DNA of 64,000 nucleotides from Hydrogenophaga sp. NFH-34 (GCF_021401345.1 NZ_JACBGE010000020.1:43189-107188); one strand, 5' to 3'; shown: positions 36,236 through 45,149, numbered from the stretch's first letter. Numbers and translations: made by a program. Notes: generated by a model not told the origin, from the sequence alone.

Positions 36236-36308
36236 ATCACGGCGGGACCGGCTTTGCCGGGCCGCACGTGATGCCCTCAGGGGACGCCGCGAGCGGCGCA
36301 GGGGGGTT
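36236..36308 (-). repeat. Dispersed GC-rich intergenic repeat, copy E (inverted)
   Basis: Read on the minus strand it starts CCCCCCTGCGCCGCTCGC and contains CCCGGCAAAGCCGGTCCC, as in the other copies. It abuts the end of the DUF2892 gene. Confidence 0.6.
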
Positions 36309-36495
36309 ACTTGGCTTTGCAGGTGTTGAAGCCCAGGATCGCGTAGGGCGGGCACCAGCCGATCAGGCCGGTGAGCAGCGGCACCACGCCGATGTAGCCC
36401 CACAGGCCCACGGTGCCGGTGGCCGCTGCCGCGATCAGGGCCAGGCCGATGACGATGCGCAGGGTGCGGTCGATACCGCCAACGTTCTTGGTCAT
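36307..36495 (-). CDS. DUF2892 (YgaP-like) inner-membrane protein
   Basis: The product has 62 residues. It starts MTKNVGGIDRTLRIVIGLAL and has two hydrophobic helices. The short loop GWCPPYAILGFNTC carries two cysteines. DUF2892 proteins, sometimes fused to rhodanese, sit in the inner membrane and are linked to sulfur or nitrosative stress. AAGGAAG precedes the ATG. A CRP-like palindrome lies 132 bases upstream and a Crp/Fnr regulator is the next gene upstream on the same strand. Confidence 0.85.
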   Translation of the reverse strand: MTKNVGGIDRTLRIVIGLALIAAAATGTVGLWGYIGVVPLLTGLIGWCPPYAILGFNTCKAK

Positions 36496-36626
36496 GTTCA
36501 GCTTCCTTCTGAAAAAATGGGCTATGGCCGACCGATGCTGCGGCGTTGTGCCAACGGCGGCTTCAGCCACCACAGCCCGGCGGGCCGGGGTCGGGTGTAT
36601 TGGAAGGGGACGGGGCGGCAAGGGTC

Positions 36627-36642
36627 TGTGACTGCGGTCACA
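36627..36642. promoter_or_regulatory. CRP-like palindrome upstream of the DUF2892 gene
   Basis: TGTGACTGCGGTCACA is a perfect TGTGA-N6-TCACA site. On the minus strand an AATACA element (36596-36601) would place it at about -41 to -45 of a DUF2892 promoter. The regulator encoded at 36669 is the obvious candidate. Confidence 0.6.
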
Positions 36643-36668
36643 CGGCGTTGGGTCGCCCGCCGCTCACC

Positions 36669-37334
36669 TCAGCGCCCCGCCCCCTGTGCCACCTCGCGCA
36701 GCGCGGCGCTGTCGCGGATGGTGATGCATTCGCGCGAGAGTTCGACCAGCCCCTCGCGTTCAAAGCGGTGCAGCAGCCGGGTGACGATTTCGCGCACGGT
36801 GCCCAGTTCGTCGGCCAGGGCCTGGTGGGTGGCGCGGACCTGGGTGCCGTGGCCGAGCAGGGTGGCGGCCAGGCGGCTGTCGAGCCGCTGGAAGGCGACG
36901 GCTTCGATCAGCGCGGTCAGCTCGGCCATGCGCGAGGCGTACAGCCCGAGCACGAACTGGCGGAACTCGGGGTCGGCCAGCGCGGCCTGGAAGTCCGCCG
37001 GTCGCAGCAGGGCCAGGGTGGCGTGGGCGGTGGTGGTGCCGCGCGCGCCCAGCGCTTCGCCGCCGAACAGCGCGGCCGAGGACACCAGGCACAACTGGCC
37101 GGGTTGCACGCGGTAGAGCTCCAGTTCGCGGCCGTTGGGGGCACTGCGGCAGACCTTGACCTCGCCGCTGACGACCATGGGGAAGCCCTGGCAGGCGTCG
37201 CCTTCGCGGAACAGCACGGTGCCGGCCGGCACCTGCAGCAGGGGCAGTTGCCCGGCCAGCGCCGGCAGCCCCGACAGGGCTGGGTAGAGCGCGATCAGGG
37301 ACGCGGCATCGGTGGCGTTGGGGGCGGTGGACAT
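36669..37334 (-). CDS. Crp/Fnr-family transcriptional regulator
   Basis: The product has 221 residues. A cNMP-binding-like domain (about 20-135; VPAGTVLFREGDACQGFPMVVSG) is followed by a winged helix with recognition helix ALADELGTVREIVTRLLHRF. The N-terminal four-cysteine [4Fe-4S] motif of FNR is absent, but single cysteines occur at DAC, KVC and QLC, which might sense redox or NO. It probably controls the DUF2892 gene downstream. The FNR-like boxes near 12-17 kb may belong to this or to an FNR encoded elsewhere. Confidence 0.88.
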   Translation of the reverse strand: MSTAPNATDAASLIALYPALSGLPALAGQLPLLQVPAGTVLFREGDACQGFPMVVSGEVKVCRSAPNGRELELYRVQPGQLCLVSSAALFGGEALGARGTTTAHATLALLRPADFQAALADPEFRQFVLGLYASRMAELTALIEAVAFQRLDSRLAATLLGHGTQVRATHQALADELGTVREIVTRLLHRFEREGLVELSRECITIRDSAALREVAQGAGR

Positions 37335-37485
37335 GCGGCCATTGTAGGCAGCGGGCGGGCGCTGAAGGTGCCGGCCATGGTGGTCTGCGATCCGAATGAG
37401 ACGGGTTGGTTCATTCGAATTTTTTGAATACCGGATTCAAGCGCGTGCGCTCTGGCGTGCAGGGGTTTTCCCTAAACTGCGCCGC

Positions 37486-38040
37486 ATGAATTCGCCCGCT
37501 ACCCGCACGCGTTACAGCACCCTGGCCATCGCGCTGCACTGGCTGCTGGGCCTGGCGCTGATCGGCGCCTTTGTCGTCGGGCTGTACATGACGGGCCTGC
37601 CGTTTTCGCCGCAGCGCCTGAAGCTCTACAACTGGCACAAGTGGGCCGGGGTGGTGATCCTGACGCTGTCATTCGTACGCCTGTTCTGGCGCCTGACGCA
37701 CCGCCCGCCCCACCTGCCGATGGTGGTCGAGGCGGCCATGCCGCCCTGGCAGCGACTGGCCCACCACGCCACGCACCATGGCCTGTACGTGCTGTTTTTT
37801 GCCGTGCCGCTGCTGGGCTGGGCGTACAGCTCGGCGGCCGGTTTTTCCATCGTGCTGTTCGGCGTGCTGCCGCTGCCCGATTTCGTGCCGGTGAGCGAGA
37901 CGCTGGCCGAGGCGATCAAGCCCTGGCACAAGCTGTCGGCCTTTGCGATGGCGGCGCTGGTGCTGCTGCACGTGGCCGGTGCGCTCAAGCACCACTTCAT
38001 CGACCGCGATGGGCTGCTGTCCCGCATGAGCCCGCGCTGA
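37486..38040 (+). CDS. cybB: Cytochrome b561
   Basis: The product has 184 residues with four membrane helices. Conserved histidines for two b hemes appear in ALHWLLG, NWHKWAG, THHGLYV and KPWHKL. It is a small membrane electron carrier, often paired with YceI proteins as here (yceI starts 22 bases later). ATG 37486 is chosen; a frame from 37396 extends into the intergenic region. Confidence 0.92.
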   Translation: MNSPATRTRYSTLAIALHWLLGLALIGAFVVGLYMTGLPFSPQRLKLYNWHKWAGVVILTLSFVRLFWRLTHRPPHLPMVVEAAMPPWQRLAHHATHHGLYVLFFAVPLLGWAYSSAAGFSIVLFGVLPLPDFVPVSETLAEAIKPWHKLSAFAMAALVLLHVAGALKHHFIDRDGLLSRMSPR

Positions 38041-38062
38041 CCCGTTTTCTGGAGGATTTTTG

Positions 38063-38632
38063 ATGATGCCTACCCGCTTCCTGTCTTCCCTGGCCCTGGC
38101 GGCCGCCGCCTTCGCACCGCTGATTGCCCAGGCCCAGCAGGCGCTGGTGCCGGCGCAGAGCGAGATCAGTTTCACCAGCCGCCAGATGGGCGTGCCGGTG
38201 GACGGCAAGTTCAAGAGCTTCAGCGCCCAGGTGGCGTTCGACCCGGCCAAGCCGGCGTCGAGCAGCATTGCGTTCACCGTCGACACCGGCAGCGCCGACA
38301 TCGGCCGCGAGGCGAATGCCGAAATGCCCAAGGCGGTGTGGTTCAACGTGGCGCAGTTTCCCAAGGCCACGTTCCAGTCCAGCAGCATCAAGCGCCTGGG
38401 CGCCACCCAGTACGAAGTGGCCGGCAAGCTCAGCATCAAGGGCGTGAGCAGCGACGTGGTGGTGCCCGTGACGCTGGCACAGAACGGCGCCACCACCGTG
38501 GCCACGGGCGCGTTCCCGATCAAGCGCCTGGCCTTCCGCATCGGCGAGAAGGAGTGGGCCGACACCTCGATGGTGGCCGACGAGGTGCAGGTGAAGTTCA
38601 AGATCGCCCTGACCGGCGTGGGCAAGCTGTAA
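38063..38632 (+). CDS. YceI-family periplasmic lipocalin-like protein, copy 1
   Basis: The product has 189 residues with a signal peptide ending LIAQAQQ. The YceI beta-barrel follows, with EISFTSRQMGVPVDGKF near the start. These proteins bind isoprenoid lipids in the periplasm. GGAGG lies seven bases before ATG 38063. It is co-directional with cybB and probably in its operon. Less typical YceI than copy 2, since the usual HTF segment is replaced. Confidence 0.85.
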   Translation: MMPTRFLSSLALAAAAFAPLIAQAQQALVPAQSEISFTSRQMGVPVDGKFKSFSAQVAFDPAKPASSSIAFTVDTGSADIGREANAEMPKAVWFNVAQFPKATFQSSSIKRLGATQYEVAGKLSIKGVSSDVVVPVTLAQNGATTVATGAFPIKRLAFRIGEKEWADTSMVADEVQVKFKIALTGVGKL

Positions 38633-38633
38633 C

Positions 38634-38712
38634 CCCCTGCGCCGCTCCGCGTCTTCCCCCTGAGGGGGGCGGCCCTGGTGGCCCGGCAAAGCCAGTTCCA
38701 CGGGGCCCTCGA
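38634..38712 (+). repeat. Dispersed GC-rich intergenic repeat, copy C
   Basis: CCCCCTGCGCCGCTCCGCGT at the left and CCCGGCAAAGCCAGTTCC at the right match the family. With copy D it flanks the second yceI gene in direct orientation. Confidence 0.6.
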
Positions 38713-38772
38713 TGTCAGTCACGCCTTCCGGGGCTTTTGTTTCTTTTCAACCGCAATCAAGGAGTGCTTTCC

Positions 38773-39345
38773 ATGCGCCGTTCCCTGTCCCTGCTGGCCG
38801 CCACGGCCGTGCTGTCCACCACCGGTTTCGCCCAGGCCGCCGAGTACGCGATCGACCCGACGCACACCTTCGCGACCTTCGAGATCGGCCACTTCGGCGC
38901 GACCACCAACCGCGGCCGCTTCGACAAGAAGGACGGCAAGATCAGCTTCGACAAGGCCGCCAAGACCGGCGCGGTGGACATCAGCTTCGACGTGGCGTCG
39001 GTGAACTCCGGCACGCCCATGTTCGACAAGCACCTGGCCAGCGCCGAGATCCTGAACGCCGAAAAATTCCCGAAGGCCCGCTTCGTCTCGACCAAGTTCG
39101 TCTTCACCGGTGACAAGGTCAGCGCGGTGGAAGGCAACCTGACGCTGCTGGACAAGACCCAGCCCGTGACGCTGAAGGCCAACCAGTTCGCCTGCTACGA
39201 CAGCCCGATGCTCAAGCGCGAAGTCTGCGGCGGCGACTTCGAGACCACCATCGATCGCACCGCTTTCGGCGTGAACTACGGGGTGGACTGGGGCTTCCCG
39301 AAGAACGTGCGCATCGTGATGCAGGTCGAGGCGGTGAAGCAGTAA
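38773..39345 (+). CDS. yceI: YceI-family periplasmic lipocalin-like protein, copy 2
   Basis: The product has 190 residues. The signal peptide ends GFAQAAEY and the mature part begins AIDPTHTFATFEIGHFG, the hallmark of YceI. CYDSPMLKREVCGG near residue 145 supplies a conserved cysteine pair. AAGGAG precedes the ATG. It is the canonical YceI of the cybB-yceI-yceI group and is bracketed by repeat copies C and D. Confidence 0.93.
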   Translation: MRRSLSLLAATAVLSTTGFAQAAEYAIDPTHTFATFEIGHFGATTNRGRFDKKDGKISFDKAAKTGAVDISFDVASVNSGTPMFDKHLASAEILNAEKFPKARFVSTKFVFTGDKVSAVEGNLTLLDKTQPVTLKANQFACYDSPMLKREVCGGDFETTIDRTAFGVNYGVDWGFPKNVRIVMQVEAVKQ

Positions 39346-39428
39346 GCCCCCCTGCGCCGCTGTCGCGGCTTCCCCCCTGCTGCGCGGGGGGACCCCGCCT
39401 GTGGCCCGGCGGAGCCGGTTCCACGGCG
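39346..39428 (+). repeat. Dispersed GC-rich intergenic repeat, copy D
   Basis: CCCCCCTGCGCCGCTGTCGC and CCCGGCGGAGCCGGTTCC define the copy directly after the second yceI gene. Confidence 0.6.
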
Positions 39429-39470
39429 TGTACCCGCCGGGGCTGTTGCGCGCCTGCGTGTCGTTTGCTC

Positions 39471-39492
39471 AAGGCCCGCTCTGGCGGGCCTT
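39471..39492 (+). terminator. Hairpin after the yceI genes
   Basis: AAGGCCCGC, loop TCTG and GCGGGCCTT form a perfect nine-base stem. The T tail is weak (TTGTTG), and the symmetric A/T ends mean it may serve both convergent genes. Confidence 0.5.
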
Positions 39493-39540
39493 GTTGCGTC
39501 GGTGGCGCTGGAGGTCTTTGTCGGACGCTCGCCAGGGCGT

Positions 39541-39813
39541 TCACGGCCGGGTGGCCTGTTCCAGATGCTGCAGGAAGTGCAGGGCGTGTTCGCGCGTGTC
39601 GCCGCACATCTCGCGGCTGGGAGGCAGCGAGCCGCACACCGCCGGCCGTTCGGGCCGGCCGAAGAGGCGGCAGCGCAGGGCCTCGTCCAGGTGCGGACAG
39701 GGGACACCGGCCGGCTTTCCCTCGGGCCAGCCGGGCATCGGGCTGCTGATCGACGGGGCGATGCAGCAGGCCCCACAGCCGGGGCGGCATACCGGTTTTT
39801 CGGGGGAAGACAT
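39541..39813 (-). CDS. YkgJ-family cysteine cluster protein
   Basis: The product has 90 residues. The N-terminus has CRPGCGACC, and further cysteines occur in GVPCPHL, LRCRLFG and AVCGS, the pattern of the YkgJ zinc/iron cluster family (PF03692). The function of the family is not established. It starts 51 bases from the divergent mprF gene, so the two may share a control region. Confidence 0.88.
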   Translation of the reverse strand: MSSPEKPVCRPGCGACCIAPSISSPMPGWPEGKPAGVPCPHLDEALRCRLFGRPERPAVCGSLPPSREMCGDTREHALHFLQHLEQATRP

Positions 39814-39864
39814 GGCAAGATTGTCGGCCGTCGGGACACCGGCGGTGTCGTTTTCTGAGGTGCC

Positions 39865-42459
39865 ATGCCCGCCGACCGTTCTGTTGTTCCCTTGCCCGCG
39901 ATGCCGGCCCCCGAGGCGCTGACCGCGCGGCTTACCCGCTGGCGTTTCTGGCTGGGCCTGGCCCTGGCCCTGCTGCTGGCCGCGCTGCTGGTGGAAGCGG
40001 CGCACAAGGTCATGACCGAGCTGAGCTACGGCGCGGTGGTGGCCGCCGCCCGGGCCACGCCGGCCGGGGTACTGCTGGCGTCGGTGCTGGCCACCGGGCT
40101 GAGCTTCCTGGCGCTCACGCTGTACGACCGCTCCGCGCTGCAGTACGCCGGTGCGCGCCTGCCGTACCGCGTGGTGGCACAGACCTCGTTCATCGCCTAC
40201 GCGCTGTCCAACACCGTGGGCCTGGGCGTGCTCACGGGCGGTGCGGTGCGCCTGCGGCTGTACGGCGCGGCGGGGCTGGAGGCTGGGCAGATCTCGCGCG
40301 TGATCGCCTTCAACGCGGTGGGGTTCACCGCCGGCATCGCGGTGGTGGGCGCGGCGGCCCTGGTCTGGCGCGCCGGTGCGGTGGCCGACCTGCTGGGCTG
40401 GCCGCCCGATCTGCTGCGTGCGGCCGGGGTGGTGACGCTGCTGGTCGCCGCCGCGGCGCTCGGCGCTTTCTGGCGCGGCGGCACCTGGAAACTGCGCGGC
40501 TGGTCGGTGCGACTGCCCAGCGCTTCGCTGGCGATGCAGCAGCTGCTGATTTCGGCGCTGGACGTCACGGCCGCCGCCGCCGCGCTGTGGGTGCTGCTGC
40601 CGGCCGGGTCGGTGGCCTTTCCCACCTTCGTGGGCTTTTACGCGCTGGCGATTGCGGTGGGCGTGATCAGCCACGTGCCGGGCGGCCTGGGCGTGTTCGA
40701 GGCCGTGCTGCTGCTGGCGCTGGGCAAGCAGGTGCCGGCCGACCAGCTGGTGGGCGCGCTGGTGCTGTACCGCGTGATCTACCACCTGCTGCCGCTGGCC
40801 CTGGCTTTGCTGCTGCTGGTGGCCGCGTCGTGGCGGCGCGGGGCGGCCACGCCGCTGGTGCGCGCGGCGGCGGCGCTCTCGCCCCTGCTGCTGTCGGCCT
40901 TCACCTTCGTGATCGGGGTGCTGCTGCTGGTATCGGGGGTGACGCCCGCCACCGAAGACGCCACCGCGCACCTGCAGCGCTTCATGCCGCTGCCGGTGGT
41001 GGAGGCGGCGCATTTCCTGGGCAGCGTGATCGGGCTGGCGCTGCTGTTCGTGGCGCGCGGCATGCTGCTGCGGCTGGACGTGGCCTGGTGGGCCGGGCTG
41101 GTGCTGGCGCTGGCCAGCCTGGTGCTGTGCCTGCCCAAGGGCATCGCGGTGTCGGAGGCGGTGCTGCTGGGATTGCTGGCCGTGTCGCTGGCGCTCTCGC
41201 GCCGCCACTTCAACCGGCGCGCGGCGCTGTTCTCGCTGGCGTTTTCGCGCGGCTGGCTGCTGGCGGTGGCGGCGGTGGTCGGCGCCGTGGCCGCGCTGCT
41301 GTTTTTCGTCTACCGCGACGTGCCCTATGCCGACCAGGTCTGGTGGCAGTTCGAGTTCGACGCCTACGCCCCGCGCTCGCTGCGCGCCATGGTGGCGGTG
41401 GCGCTGCTGACGCTGTGCGTGGCGCTGGCGCACCTGCTGCACCGCGCGCCGCCGCCGCTGGCGCGCCCCGACGCGGCGGCCCTGGCGCAGGCCCAGGCCA
41501 TCGTGGCGGCGCAGGACAGCGCCGGCGCCGGGCTGGCGCTGATGGGCGACAAGAGCCTGCTGTTCGCCGAGTCGGGCCAGGCTTTTCTGATGTACGCGCG
41601 CAAGGGCCGTTCGTGGGTGGCGCTGTACGATCCGGTCGGTCCGCGCGAGGCCTGGCCGGAGCTGGTGTGGCGCTTCGTGGAGCTGGCGCGCGAATCGGGC
41701 GGGCGCCCGGCCTTCTACCAGGTGCGGCCGCAGGCGCTGCCGGTCTATCTGGACGCCGGGCTGCGCGTCTACAAGCTGGGCGAATGCGCCAGCGTGGACC
41801 TGGCCAGCTTCAGCCTGGAGGGCAAGCGCCGCGCCAACCTGCGCCACGGCGTGGCCCGCGCGCAGCGCGACGGGCTGGCCTTCGAATGGCTGCCGGCGGG
41901 CGCAGCGGGGCCGGTGTTCGACGCGCTGCAGGCGGTGTCGGACGACTGGCTGGGCCAGCACCAGGCGGCGGAAAAGGCGTTTTCGCTCGGCGCCTTCGAG
42001 CGCGGCTATGTGGAGCGCCAGCCGGTGGCCGTGGTGCGGCACGAGGGCCGGATCGTGGCCTTCGCCACCCTGCTGGTGACCGGGCAGGCCGCCGAGGCCG
42101 CCGTGGACCTGATGCGCCAGCGGCGCGACGCACCCAAGACCACCATGGACTTCCTGTTCACGCAGATCATCCTGCAGCTGAAAGCGCAGGGTGTGGCGTG
42201 CTTCAACCTGGGCATGGTGCCGCTGTCGGGCATGGCCGGCCACCGGCTGGCACCGGGCTGGCAGCGCCTGGGCCGGCTGCTGTTCAATCACGGCGAAAAT
42301 TTCTACAACTTCCAGGGGTTGCGGGCGTTCAAGGAAAAGTTCGACCCGCTCTGGGAGCCCCGTTACCTGGCCGCTCCGGGCGGCCTGGCCCCTTTTCTGG
42401 TGTTGTCCGACACCGCCGCGCTGATCGCGGGCGGCTGGCGGCGGGTGGTGAGCAAATGA
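39865..42459 (+). CDS. mprF: MprF: phosphatidylglycerol lysyl (aminoacyl)transferase/flippase
   Basis: The product has 864 residues. The N-terminal part (about 1-520) has many membrane helices with the flippase-domain motif NTVGLGVLTGGAVRLRLYG. The C-terminal DUF2156 domain (about 550-850) transfers an amino acid from aminoacyl-tRNA to phosphatidylglycerol; motifs include FLMYARKGRSWVALYDPVG and AFKEKFDPLWEPRYL. It lowers surface charge and gives resistance to cationic peptides. The amino acid (Lys, Ala or other) cannot be told. The stop overlaps the hydrolase gene as ATGA. Confidence 0.92.
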   Translation: MPADRSVVPLPAMPAPEALTARLTRWRFWLGLALALLLAALLVEAAHKVMTELSYGAVVAAARATPAGVLLASVLATGLSFLALTLYDRSALQYAGARLPYRVVAQTSFIAYALSNTVGLGVLTGGAVRLRLYGAAGLEAGQISRVIAFNAVGFTAGIAVVGAAALVWRAGAVADLLGWPPDLLRAAGVVTLLVAAAALGAFWRGGTWKLRGWSVRLPSASLAMQQLLISALDVTAAAAALWVLLPAGSVAFPTFVGFYALAIAVGVISHVPGGLGVFEAVLLLALGKQVPADQLVGALVLYRVIYHLLPLALALLLLVAASWRRGAATPLVRAAAALSPLLLSAFTFVIGVLLLVSGVTPATEDATAHLQRFMPLPVVEAAHFLGSVIGLALLFVARGMLLRLDVAWWAGLVLALASLVLCLPKGIAVSEAVLLGLLAVSLALSRRHFNRRAALFSLAFSRGWLLAVAAVVGAVAALLFFVYRDVPYADQVWWQFEFDAYAPRSLRAMVAVALLTLCVALAHLLHRAPPPLARPDAAALAQAQAIVAAQDSAGAGLALMGDKSLLFAESGQAFLMYARKGRSWVALYDPVGPREAWPELVWRFVELARESGGRPAFYQVRPQALPVYLDAGLRVYKLGECASVDLASFSLEGKRRANLRHGVARAQRDGLAFEWLPAGAAGPVFDALQAVSDDWLGQHQAAEKAFSLGAFERGYVERQPVAVVRHEGRIVAFATLLVTGQAAEAAVDLMRQRRDAPKTTMDFLFTQIILQLKAQGVACFNLGMVPLSGMAGHRLAPGWQRLGRLLFNHGENFYNFQGLRAFKEKFDPLWEPRYLAAPGGLAPFLVLSDTAALIAGGWRRVVSK

Positions 42460-43850
42460 AGATGGTTGGATGGCTGGGGTCGCTGCTGCTGGTCGTGGCC
42501 CTGCAGCCCGCCGTGGCGCAGGAAACCCTGTCGCACGGCCGGTTCAAGAACGTGCAGCTTTACCGCCCGCCGGGCGAGGTCAAGACCGTGGCCCTGCTGT
42601 TTTCGGGCGAGGGCGGTTGGGGGCCGCAGGGCCCCGGCCCGGCGGCCCAGGTGCTGCTGGACACCGGCGCGGTGGTGGCCGCGATCGACACGCCGGCGCT
42701 GCTGGCCAACTTCAACCAGGACGGTGGCGGCTGTGTGGTGCCCGAAGGCGACGTGGAAAACCTCTCGCGCTTCGTGCAAGGTTATGCGCGCCTGCCGGCC
42801 TACTTTCCGCCAGTGGCGGTGGGCGTGGGCGCCGGCGGTTCGCTGGCCTACGCCATGGCGGCGCAGGCGCCCGAGGGCACCTTTTCCGGTGCTGTGTCGA
42901 TCGGTTTCTGCCCCAGCCTGCCGCTGACCAAGCCGCTGTGCAAGGGCGAAGGCACGCATTTTCAGGTGATCAAAGAAAAGTCAGCGCTTGCTCTCTTGCC
43001 GGATGAGGCGATGCGGACACCCTGGCTGGCGCTGCACGGTGCGGCCGACCGGGTCTGCCCGGTGGCGGCGACCCAGGCCTTCGTGGCCAAGGTGCCGAGC
43101 AGCCACTGGGTCAGCGTGCCGGGCGTCGGCGACGACGTGCTGGCCGCGCCGGCCGGGCTGGCCAGCTTCCAGGTGGCCTACCGGCGCATGGCGACCGAGG
43201 TGACGACGGCGCGGCTGAGCGCCGAAGCCGGGGCCGAGGTGGGTGATCTGCCGCTGGTCGAAGTGCCGTCGTCGGCACTGTCCGATGCCTTCGCGATCCT
43301 GGTCTCGGGCGACGGCGGTTGGGCCGGGCTGGACAAACGCGTGGCCACGCTGCTGGCAGCCCGGGGGTTGCCGGTGGTGGGTTGGGATTCGCTGCGGTAC
43401 TTCTGGTCGGCGCGCACGCCGCAGGGCTTTGCCGACGATCTGGGGCGCACCATCCGGGCCTACGCGCGGCAGTGGAAAAAGACCCGGGTGGTGCTGATCG
43501 GTTATTCGCAGGGCGCCGACGTGCTGCCTTTTGCCGTCAACCGCCTGCCGGCGGCGGCCCGCACCCTGGTGGCACAGACCGTGCTGCTCGGGCCGGGTGA
43601 GCGGGCGTCGTTCGAGTTCCGGCTGACCAACTGGGTTTCGCGCGACACCAAAGGGTTTCCGGTGGCGCCCGAGCTGGGCAGCGGCTTCACGGTGGCGAAC
43701 GCGACCTGCATCTACGGCACCAGCGACCGCGAGGCGATCTGCCCGAACCTGCCGGCTGGACAGATCACGCAGGTGCCGCTCAAGGGCGACCACCATTTCG
43801 GTGGCGACTACGACGGCCTGGCCGACCAGGTCCTGCGGCGCAGCCGCTGA
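42456..43850 (+). CDS. acvB: AcvB/VirJ-family periplasmic aminoacyl-phosphatidylglycerol hydrolase
   Basis: The product has 464 residues. A signal peptide ends ALQPAVAQ. Two halves follow, with LFSGEGGWGPQG in the first and the VirJ-like LVSGDGGWAGLDKRVATLL in the second. The alpha/beta-hydrolase nucleophile elbow is VLIGYSQGADVLPF (Ser), and KGDHHFGGDY supplies a His. In Agrobacterium AcvB removes lysine from lysyl-phosphatidylglycerol made by LpiA. The overlap with mprF supports the same opposing pair here. Confidence 0.9.
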   Translation: MKMVGWLGSLLLVVALQPAVAQETLSHGRFKNVQLYRPPGEVKTVALLFSGEGGWGPQGPGPAAQVLLDTGAVVAAIDTPALLANFNQDGGGCVVPEGDVENLSRFVQGYARLPAYFPPVAVGVGAGGSLAYAMAAQAPEGTFSGAVSIGFCPSLPLTKPLCKGEGTHFQVIKEKSALALLPDEAMRTPWLALHGAADRVCPVAATQAFVAKVPSSHWVSVPGVGDDVLAAPAGLASFQVAYRRMATEVTTARLSAEAGAEVGDLPLVEVPSSALSDAFAILVSGDGGWAGLDKRVATLLAARGLPVVGWDSLRYFWSARTPQGFADDLGRTIRAYARQWKKTRVVLIGYSQGADVLPFAVNRLPAAARTLVAQTVLLGPGERASFEFRLTNWVSRDTKGFPVAPELGSGFTVANATCIYGTSDREAICPNLPAGQITQVPLKGDHHFGGDYDGLADQVLRRSR

Positions 43851-43876
43851 CGAAGCGGCCCCGAGCGGCCAGGGCT

Positions 43877-44467
43877 TCAGGCGGCCAGGCGGGGGGCGGC
43901 CCAGAGCACCTGGTCGATCACCGCCTGCACGCCCTGGCGGGCGCCTGCCGACGCCAACTGGCCATTGGCGTCAAAAGCCTCGTGGGCCTTGGCCAGCGCG
44001 AACTGCTTCGGGGTTGTCCAGCACTGCAGCTTCATGAGCATGGGGGTCAGGTGCGACAGGCTGCTGATGCCGCCCAGTCCGCCGGGGGACGCGGCCAGCA
44101 GGCCCACAACCTTGCCCGCGAACGGCTTCAGGCCGTTGGCCCATTCGTCGTTGCCGGCGACCGGTCGCGAGGCCCAGTCCAGCGCGTTCTTGAGCAGGGC
44201 CGGATAGCCGCCGTTGTATTCGGGTGTGCTGATGATCCAGGCCGGGTGGGCGTGCAGCGCCTGCTTGAAGCGGATCACGTCGGCCGGCGTGCCCTGGGCT
44301 TCGAGGTCGCCGTTGTAGATCGGCAGGTCGAAGTCCGAGAGGTCGAGCAGCGTGACCTGGGCGCCTGCAGCCGTGGCCAGATCGGCCGTGGCTTTGGCCA
44401 GCTTGCGGTTGAGGGAGTCGGCGCGGGTGCTGCCGGAGAAGACGAGGAGGGGGGTGGGGGTGTTCAT
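43877..44467 (-). CDS. NADPH-dependent FMN reductase (flavodoxin-like NAD(P)H oxidoreductase)
   Basis: The product has 196 residues. FSGSTRADSLNRKLAK is the FMN-phosphate loop, and the family motif STPEYNGGYPALLKNALDW lies near residue 75. It reduces FMN, quinones or azo compounds with NAD(P)H in the cytoplasm. ATG 44467 is the family start; a far longer open frame upstream is a shadow of the LysE gene. Confidence 0.9.
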   Translation of the reverse strand: MNTPTPLLVFSGSTRADSLNRKLAKATADLATAAGAQVTLLDLSDFDLPIYNGDLEAQGTPADVIRFKQALHAHPAWIISTPEYNGGYPALLKNALDWASRPVAGNDEWANGLKPFAGKVVGLLAASPGGLGGISSLSHLTPMLMKLQCWTTPKQFALAKAHEAFDANGQLASAGARQGVQAVIDQVLWAAPRLAA

Positions 44468-44513
44468 GCGGGGCATTGTGGCAGCCGGGTCGCGCAGGAT
44501 TCCTGCGTGGGGT

Positions 44514-45149
44514 CTAGGGCGCATCCCGCCTCCACAGCGCCATGCCGCCGGCCAGCACCAACAGTGCCAGGCCGCTGGCCTGGTCGATCCGCCGCTGGGC
44601 TCCCGCCCCGAAACGGCGGGCACCCGCCGCACCCGCCAGCGCGTACCCGAGCAGCACCGCGCCGTCGACGCCGGCGAACACCACCGCCAGCAGCGTGTAC
44701 TGCGGCCCCAGCGGTTCGTTGGGGTTTGTGAAGGAGGGCAGGAGGGCCGAGAAGAACAGGTAGCCCTTCGGGTTGGTGACGGCGACGGTGAAGCTGCGGC
44801 GGAACACGGCGGCGGGGCGTTCGCGGCGGGTGGCGGCGGTGGCTTCGTCATGAGGGGCTGATGCGGCTTCCTGCGCGTGCAGCAGGCGCCAGCCCAGCCA
44901 GGCCAGGTAGGCCACACCGGTCCAGCGCAGCAGCTCAAAGGCGGCGGCCGAGGTGGCGAGCAGGCTGCCCAGTCCGGCGGCCACGGCGGCGATGAGCACC
45001 GCGTCCGACAGCACCGCACCGCCCACACCGGGCAGGGCCGCGCCCACCCCGTGGCGCGCGCCATGGTTCAGCGCCAGCAGGGTGGTGGGGCCGGGTGTGG
45101 CCACCGTGACCAGGGCCAGCGTCGAAAACAGGAGCATGGAGTCGTTCAT
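44514..45149 (-). CDS. LysE/RhtB-family amino acid exporter
   Basis: The product has 211 residues with six predicted helices. The family signature is TPGPTTLLALNHGARHGVGAALPGV (quoted in part: ATPGPTTLLALNHG), and NPKGYLFFSALLP follows near residue 125. It exports an amino acid or derivative. ATG 45149 overlaps the stop of the DUF1772 gene. Confidence 0.9.
   Translation of the reverse strand: MNDSMLLFSTLALVTVATPGPTTLLALNHGARHGVGAALPGVGGAVLSDAVLIAAVAAGLGSLLATSAAAFELLRWTGVAYLAWLGWRLLHAQEAASAPHDEATAATRRERPAAVFRRSFTVAVTNPKGYLFFSALLPSFTNPNEPLGPQYTLLAVVFAGVDGAVLLGYALAGAAGARRFGAGAQRRIDQASGLALLVLAGGMALWRRDAP

Noticed and set aside
40587..43850. An 1087-codon frame joining mprF and acvB
   Set aside because: Only its last 464 codons are AcvB; the upstream part is an out-of-frame reading of mprF, so it is not a fusion protein.
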